From the NCBI RefSeq assembly GCF_004116405.1, contig NZ_SDIC01000009.1, positions 124,001 through 188,000 on the forward strand: DNA of 64,000 nucleotides, read 5' to 3'. Source of the stretch: Halegenticoccus tardaugens. GTDB taxonomy: Archaea; Halobacteriota; Halobacteria; Halobacteriales; Haloferacaceae. Each line of letters begins with the position of its first letter. Position 1 is the first letter of the stretch. The translations under genes were made by a program, and so were the position numbers. Below the pieces are notes generated by a model, which saw only the letters and a list, made by a program, of their open reading frames with translations, did no database searches and was not told the DNA's origin. Below are positions 60,373 through 64,000 of the stretch, piece after piece.

Positions 60373-61518
60373 ATGCGAAACGTGGACGCGGGCGGGCTCG
60401 GCATCGGCGACGACTATCCGCCGCGTATCATGGGGGTGCTGAACGTGAGCGAGGAGTCGCCGTACGAGCCGAGCGTGTTCGACGACGCGGGGGAGGCGGC
60501 CGAGTACGTCGACGCGGAACTGATCGGGGAGGGTGCAGACATCGTAGACGTGGGGCTCGAATCGGCGAACAAGCGGTTCGAGGTCCTCTCGGCCGAGGAG
60601 GAGCTGGAGCGGTTGGACCGCGCCGTCGAGACGATGGAGAGCGTCTCCGGCGACGCGGCCTACTCCATCGAGACGCGCTATCACGAGGTGGCCGACGCGG
60701 CGCTGTCGGCGGGGTTCGACCTGGTCAACGACGTGTGCGGCTTCGCCGACCCGGAGATGCCGCGCGTCTGCGAGGAGCACGACGCCGCCGTCGTGAAGAT
60801 GGCGAGCCCGCCGGACCTCTCGCGGCCGGGCGCGGTCGAGGAGGTCGACGACATCTACGAGGCGCTGCGGCGGAACGGCTTCACCGACAAGACCATCGTC
60901 GACCCGGCGTTCGGGGGCTGGAGCGAGGAGAAGACCCTGGAGGACGACCGCGAGACGTTCCGTCGCCTCCGGGAGTTCAGGGGGCTCGATCGGCCGATCC
61001 TCGTCTCGATCAACCGGAAGAACTTCCTCCGCGAGATCGCCGGCCGCTCGACCGAGGAGGCGCTGCCCGTCAGCCTCGCGGCGACGTCGATGGCGGTCGA
61101 GCGGGGCGCGCACGTGATCCGAACGCACGACGTGGCCGAGACGCGCGACGCGGCGCTCGTCGGCGCGGCGTTCGCCCGCGATCGGATCCGCGGCGGAGAG
61201 GCGGTTCGCGTCGAGGAACTCGACGTGACGACCGCGCGGGAGGCCGCTCGACACCTCGACCGACTCGGCGGCGACGAGGCGACCGCCGCCGAGTGCGTCA
61301 CGCGCGTGTACGAACTCTCCGGCCTCGACGCCGCGGAGCGGGGCGCGCTCCGCGCGGGCGCGGCCGAAGCCGGCGCGGTTTTAGTCGACTCGGCCGACAG
61401 GAGCGGCGCGCTCCTCGCGGGAACGCCCCGCTCGCTCTCGAACCTCGCTGCAGCCGCATCCGGCGTTTCTGCCGCGCTCGACGACGCGCTCGAACGAATC
61501 GCCGAAACAGATCACTGA
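60373..61518 (+). CDS. folP: Dihydropteroate synthase
   Basis: 381 residues. The DHPS core is PRIMGVLNVSEESPYEP near the N-terminus (with the conserved first strand and N-V-x-S), GADIVDVGLESAN, SIETRYHEVADAALSAGFDLVNDVCGF, and the C-terminal lysine region SINRKNFLREIAG. The distal 100 residues are an extra helical domain with no recognised function. Forms the pterin-pABA condensation in folate-like cofactor synthesis. An ATG at 60346 in the same frame would add nine residues. Confidence 0.88.
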   Translation: MRNVDAGGLGIGDDYPPRIMGVLNVSEESPYEPSVFDDAGEAAEYVDAELIGEGADIVDVGLESANKRFEVLSAEEELERLDRAVETMESVSGDAAYSIETRYHEVADAALSAGFDLVNDVCGFADPEMPRVCEEHDAAVVKMASPPDLSRPGAVEEVDDIYEALRRNGFTDKTIVDPAFGGWSEEKTLEDDRETFRRLREFRGLDRPILVSINRKNFLREIAGRSTEEALPVSLAATSMAVERGAHVIRTHDVAETRDAALVGAAFARDRIRGGEAVRVEELDVTTAREAARHLDRLGGDEATAAECVTRVYELSGLDAAERGALRAGAAEAGAVLVDSADRSGALLAGTPRSLSNLAAAASGVSAALDDALERIAETDH

Positions 61519-61656
61519 CGAAGACGGTCGTTCACCTACGAGAAAACTTATGACAGATCGGTCAGAACTCGGAGTGTGGAAGCCGGGACGGCACGCGGGT
61601 AGGGGTACTTGGTGCCACACCGGCCCATGCGGTATCATATCCGCCGAGCGTCGCGC

Positions 61657-62334
61657 ATGAAGTTCGCCGAGTGGGAGCCCGTCTACGAGTCGATCCTCGC
61701 TGACTTCGGATACAGCCGCGCGGCCGACGAGACGGCGCGGGACGAACTCGCCGCGCTCGCGAGGCGATTCGATCGCGACCGGTTCGCGGGAATCGACGGG
61801 TCGATCGTCGCCGTCGTCGGCGCGGGACCGTCGCTCTCCGACGAGATCGACCGCGCTGTCGACGCCGAGTACGTCTTCGCCGCATCCACCGCGGCGGACG
61901 CGCTGCTCGCGGCGGGGATCGACGTCGATCTGATGGTGACCGACCTCGACAAGAACGTCGAGACCGCGCGCGAGTTGACGCGCGCCGGCGTGCCGGTCGC
62001 GGCGCACGCTCACGGCGACAACCGCCCGGCGATCCGCGAGTGGGTTCCTCGGTTCGACCTCGATTTCACGCTCGCGACGACGCAAGCCGAGCCGGCCGGG
62101 CCGGTCGTCAACTACGGCGGGTTCACGGACGGCGACCGGGCCGCCTTCCTCGCCGACGAGTTCGGCGCGGCGACGCTCGCGTTCGTCGGCTGGGACCTCG
62201 ACGATCCGACCGTCGGGGCGACGAAGGCGAAGAAACTCCGGTGGGCGGAGCGGCTGCTCCGCTGGCTCGAAGTGCGGCGGGGAGAGCGGTTCTCGATCCT
62301 CGACGGTCGGCGCGACGCGGTCGAGCCGCCGTAG
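61657..62334 (+). CDS. mptE: MptE-like 6-hydroxymethylpterin diphosphokinase
   Basis: 225 residues, MKFAEWEPVYESILADFGYS. The DUF115 family provides 6-hydroxymethyl-pterin diphosphate in archaea that lack FolK (known); key pieces here are GSIVAVVGAGPSLSDEI, VDLMVTDLDKNVETARE and VVNYGGFTDGDRAAFLA. It lies beside folP and delivers that enzyme's substrate. Start chosen at ATG 61657 with TATA tatcatat about 24 bases upstream. An in-frame GTG/ATG further upstream would add a basic extension. Confidence 0.88.
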   Translation: MKFAEWEPVYESILADFGYSRAADETARDELAALARRFDRDRFAGIDGSIVAVVGAGPSLSDEIDRAVDAEYVFAASTAADALLAAGIDVDLMVTDLDKNVETARELTRAGVPVAAHAHGDNRPAIREWVPRFDLDFTLATTQAEPAGPVVNYGGFTDGDRAAFLADEFGAATLAFVGWDLDDPTVGATKAKKLRWAERLLRWLEVRRGERFSILDGRRDAVEPP

Positions 62335-62417
62335 GCGGCGCGATCGACGAGAGAGACGCGGTGCGACGAGAACGTCGCGGGCGATAGGTTGACGCCGCGT
62401 CGGTCGCACACCCGAAT

Positions 62418-63854
62418 ATGCAGCTCCACTGGCACCGACGCGACCTGCGAGCCGCGGACAACACCGCGCTCAGCGCGGCGGCCGGCGCGCTCGATCCCGA
62501 CGCCGACGACGGGGTCGTCCCCGCGTTCGTCTTCGATCCCGACGTGCTCGCGCACGCCGGCCCGCCGCGGGTTCGGTTCATGCTCGACGCGCTCGATTCG
62601 CTTCGTGCGTGGTACCGCGACCGGGGGAGCGACCTCGTCGTCGCCCGCGGCGATCCTCGCGAGGAGATTCCGGCGCTCGCGGAGGCGCACGGCGCGGATC
62701 GAGTCGTCTGGAACGGGGACTACTCCGGGCTGGCGCGCGAACGGGACGCCGCCGTGCGCCGCGCGCTCGACGGGGTCGGGATCGAGCGCGAGTCGTACCA
62801 CGACGCGATCCTCCACGAATCGGGGTCGATCACGACCAATCAGGGCGAGCCGTATTCCGTGTTCAGCTACTTCTGGAAGAAGTGGCGGGACCGCGAGAAG
62901 GCGGAGTCGCGCGACGCCCCCGACGCCGACCGACTGGCCGACGTGTCGGGCGACGCCCTGCCGACGATCGACGATCTTGGTTTCGAGGAGCCGGAGACGG
63001 ACGTACAGTCCGCCGGTGCTGCGGCCGCCCGCGACCGGCTCGAACGGTTCTGTTCGGACGCGGTGTACCGGTACGACGCGGATCGAGACTACCCGGCGCG
63101 AGGCGCGACCTCCCGCCTGTCGGCCGATCTCAAGTGGGGGACCGTCGGGATCCGGGAGGTTTACGCGGCCACGGCGGACGCGAAGGCCGACGCCGCCGGC
63201 GACGAGTACGACTCGGTCGAGGAGTTCCAGTCGCAGCTGGCGTGGCGGGAGTTCTACGCCCACGTCCTCTTTTTCAATCCGGGCGTTGTCGACGAGAACT
63301 ACAAGGAGTACGAACACGAAATCGACTGGCGCGCGGTCGACGGGGGGAGCGACGGGGCCGAGGAGCTGCGGGCGTGGAAGGAGGGAAAGACGGGGTATCC
63401 CATCGTCGACGCCGGGATGCGGCAGTTGACGCGGGAGGCGTACATGCACAACCGCGTCAGGATGATCGTCGCCTCCTTTCTCACGAAGGACCTGCTCGTC
63501 GACTGGCGCGAGGGGTACGCGCACTTCCGCGAGTACCTCGCGGACCACGACACCGCCAACGACAACGGCGGGTGGCAGTGGGCCGCGTCGACCGGCACGG
63601 ACGCGCAGCCGTACTTTCGCATCTTCAACCCGATGACGCAGGGCGAACGGTACGATCCCGACGGGGAGTACGTCCGCGAGTACGTGCCCGAACTGGCTGG
63701 CGTCGACGCCGACGTCATCCACTCGTGGCACGAACGCTCCGACGAGGAGCGCGCGGCCGCCGGCCCCGACTACCCGGCCCCGATCGTCGACCACGGCGAG
63801 CGGCGCGAGCGGGCGCTCGAAACCTTCGAACGGGCGCGCGGCGGCGAGGACTGA
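62418..63854 (+). CDS. phr: Deoxyribodipyrimidine photolyase
   Basis: 478 residues. Photolyase/cryptochrome: N-terminal alpha/beta domain MQLHWHRRDLRAADNTALSAA, the FAD-binding part LQGA-like DAGMRQLTREAYMHNRVRMIVASFLTKDLLVDW and the conserved DTANDNGGWQWAASTGTDAQPYFRIFNP. Repairs UV-induced cyclobutane dimers with light, class I type. Common in haloarchaea that live in sunlight. ATG start. Confidence 0.95.
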   Translation: MQLHWHRRDLRAADNTALSAAAGALDPDADDGVVPAFVFDPDVLAHAGPPRVRFMLDALDSLRAWYRDRGSDLVVARGDPREEIPALAEAHGADRVVWNGDYSGLARERDAAVRRALDGVGIERESYHDAILHESGSITTNQGEPYSVFSYFWKKWRDREKAESRDAPDADRLADVSGDALPTIDDLGFEEPETDVQSAGAAAARDRLERFCSDAVYRYDADRDYPARGATSRLSADLKWGTVGIREVYAATADAKADAAGDEYDSVEEFQSQLAWREFYAHVLFFNPGVVDENYKEYEHEIDWRAVDGGSDGAEELRAWKEGKTGYPIVDAGMRQLTREAYMHNRVRMIVASFLTKDLLVDWREGYAHFREYLADHDTANDNGGWQWAASTGTDAQPYFRIFNPMTQGERYDPDGEYVREYVPELAGVDADVIHSWHERSDEERAAAGPDYPAPIVDHGERRERALETFERARGGED

Positions 63855-63905
63855 ATCCCGGTCGGCGGCGGGAAGCGGGCGGAGACGACCGGGACCGACG
63901 GACGA

Positions 63906-64000
63906 TCACATGTACAGCGAGTAGGAGATGAATCCCATCCCCGTGAGAACGAACGCGGTTCGGACGAGGGCGGAGAACGGGAGCGCGACGTGGACGACGT
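63906..64000 (-). CDS. Membrane protein C-terminus, N-terminus beyond window
   Basis: Only the last 31 codons are in the window. They encode a hydrophobic span (LPFSALVRTAFVLTGMGF) ending ISYSLYM then stop. Nothing more can be said about its identity. Confidence 0.5.
   Translation of the reverse strand, partial: VVHVALPFSALVRTAFVLTGMGFISYSLYM

Noticed and set aside
61519-61626. Candidate RNA gene between folP and mptE (GTGTGG...CCACAC pairing)
   Set aside because: Only 6-base arms with a 44-base gap and no supporting promoter or terminator.

Overview
The window is chromosomal DNA from an extremely halophilic archaeon (class Halobacteria). The evidence is a high GC content, very acidic predicted proteins, TATA-like boxes about 25-35 bases upstream of start codons with few Shine-Dalgarno sites, and many haloarchaeal or archaeal marker genes: pelota, RqcH/NFACT, GatE, FEN1, archaeal Elp3, MptE-like pterin kinase, TbsP-like regulator and DUF4013 proteins. 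The order tbsP - small protein - caspase-like gene - glyA - folD looks like the Haloferacales, but the genus cannot be fixed from sequence alone. Coding density is high. I found no rRNA, tRNA, CRISPR array or intact transposase gene.

Layout. 0-10.5 kb: a Tat-exported protein cut by the window edge, a TbsP-like regulator, a CHAT/caspase-like protein divergent from glyA, then folD-nudix, two UspA proteins, a zinc-ribbon protein and a DUF1028 protein. 10.6-16.2 kb: a 460-base stretch without protein genes that holds a strong candidate structured small RNA, a PadR regulator, an AI-2E family permease, an MgtC/DUF4010 membrane protein, a class III aminotransferase and a DUF433/DUF5615 toxin-antitoxin pair. 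16.4-20.8 kb: small conserved proteins, a MutY-type glycosylase, an IS6-like element carrying a DUF6653 gene, an FMN reductase and a glycoside-hydrolase-like protein. 20.9-30.7 kb: thymidine kinase and a membrane protein, a DHH-superfamily protein with degraded catalytic motifs, a FilR1-type regulator divergent from a methyltransferase-MFS operon, a Tat lipoprotein, and elp3 with a tandem duplication of its 3' end. 30.7-45 kb: SHOCT protein, glycosyltransferase, HAD hydrolase, a ribosome-rescue block (rqcH, three DUF4013 proteins, pelA), an ornithine-cyclodeaminase-like enzyme, an MFS permease, a GNAT protein and fen1. 45-64 kb: HdeD, a second AI-2E permease, BolA, an AGE-type sugar isomerase facing a complete CUT1 sugar ABC transporter operon, fumC, gatE, a MaoC dehydratase, TrmJ with an overlapping Cys-rich partner, riboflavin synthase, folP-mptE and a photolyase.

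Themes. One-carbon and folate-like cofactor metabolism (glyA, folD, folP, mptE), translation quality control and tRNA function (rqcH, pelA, elp3, trmJ, gatE), DNA repair (mutY, fen1, photolyase, DHH protein) and sugar uptake with isomerisation (ABC operon plus AGE epimerase) account for most housekeeping content. The less explained parts are the caspase-like protein, the small RNA, the IS6-bounded DUF6653 cassette, the 12-codon upstream reading frame before elp3, several perfect palindromes at promoters, and the pseudo-DHH protein. The only stretch over 300 bases without a protein gene is 10640-11101.
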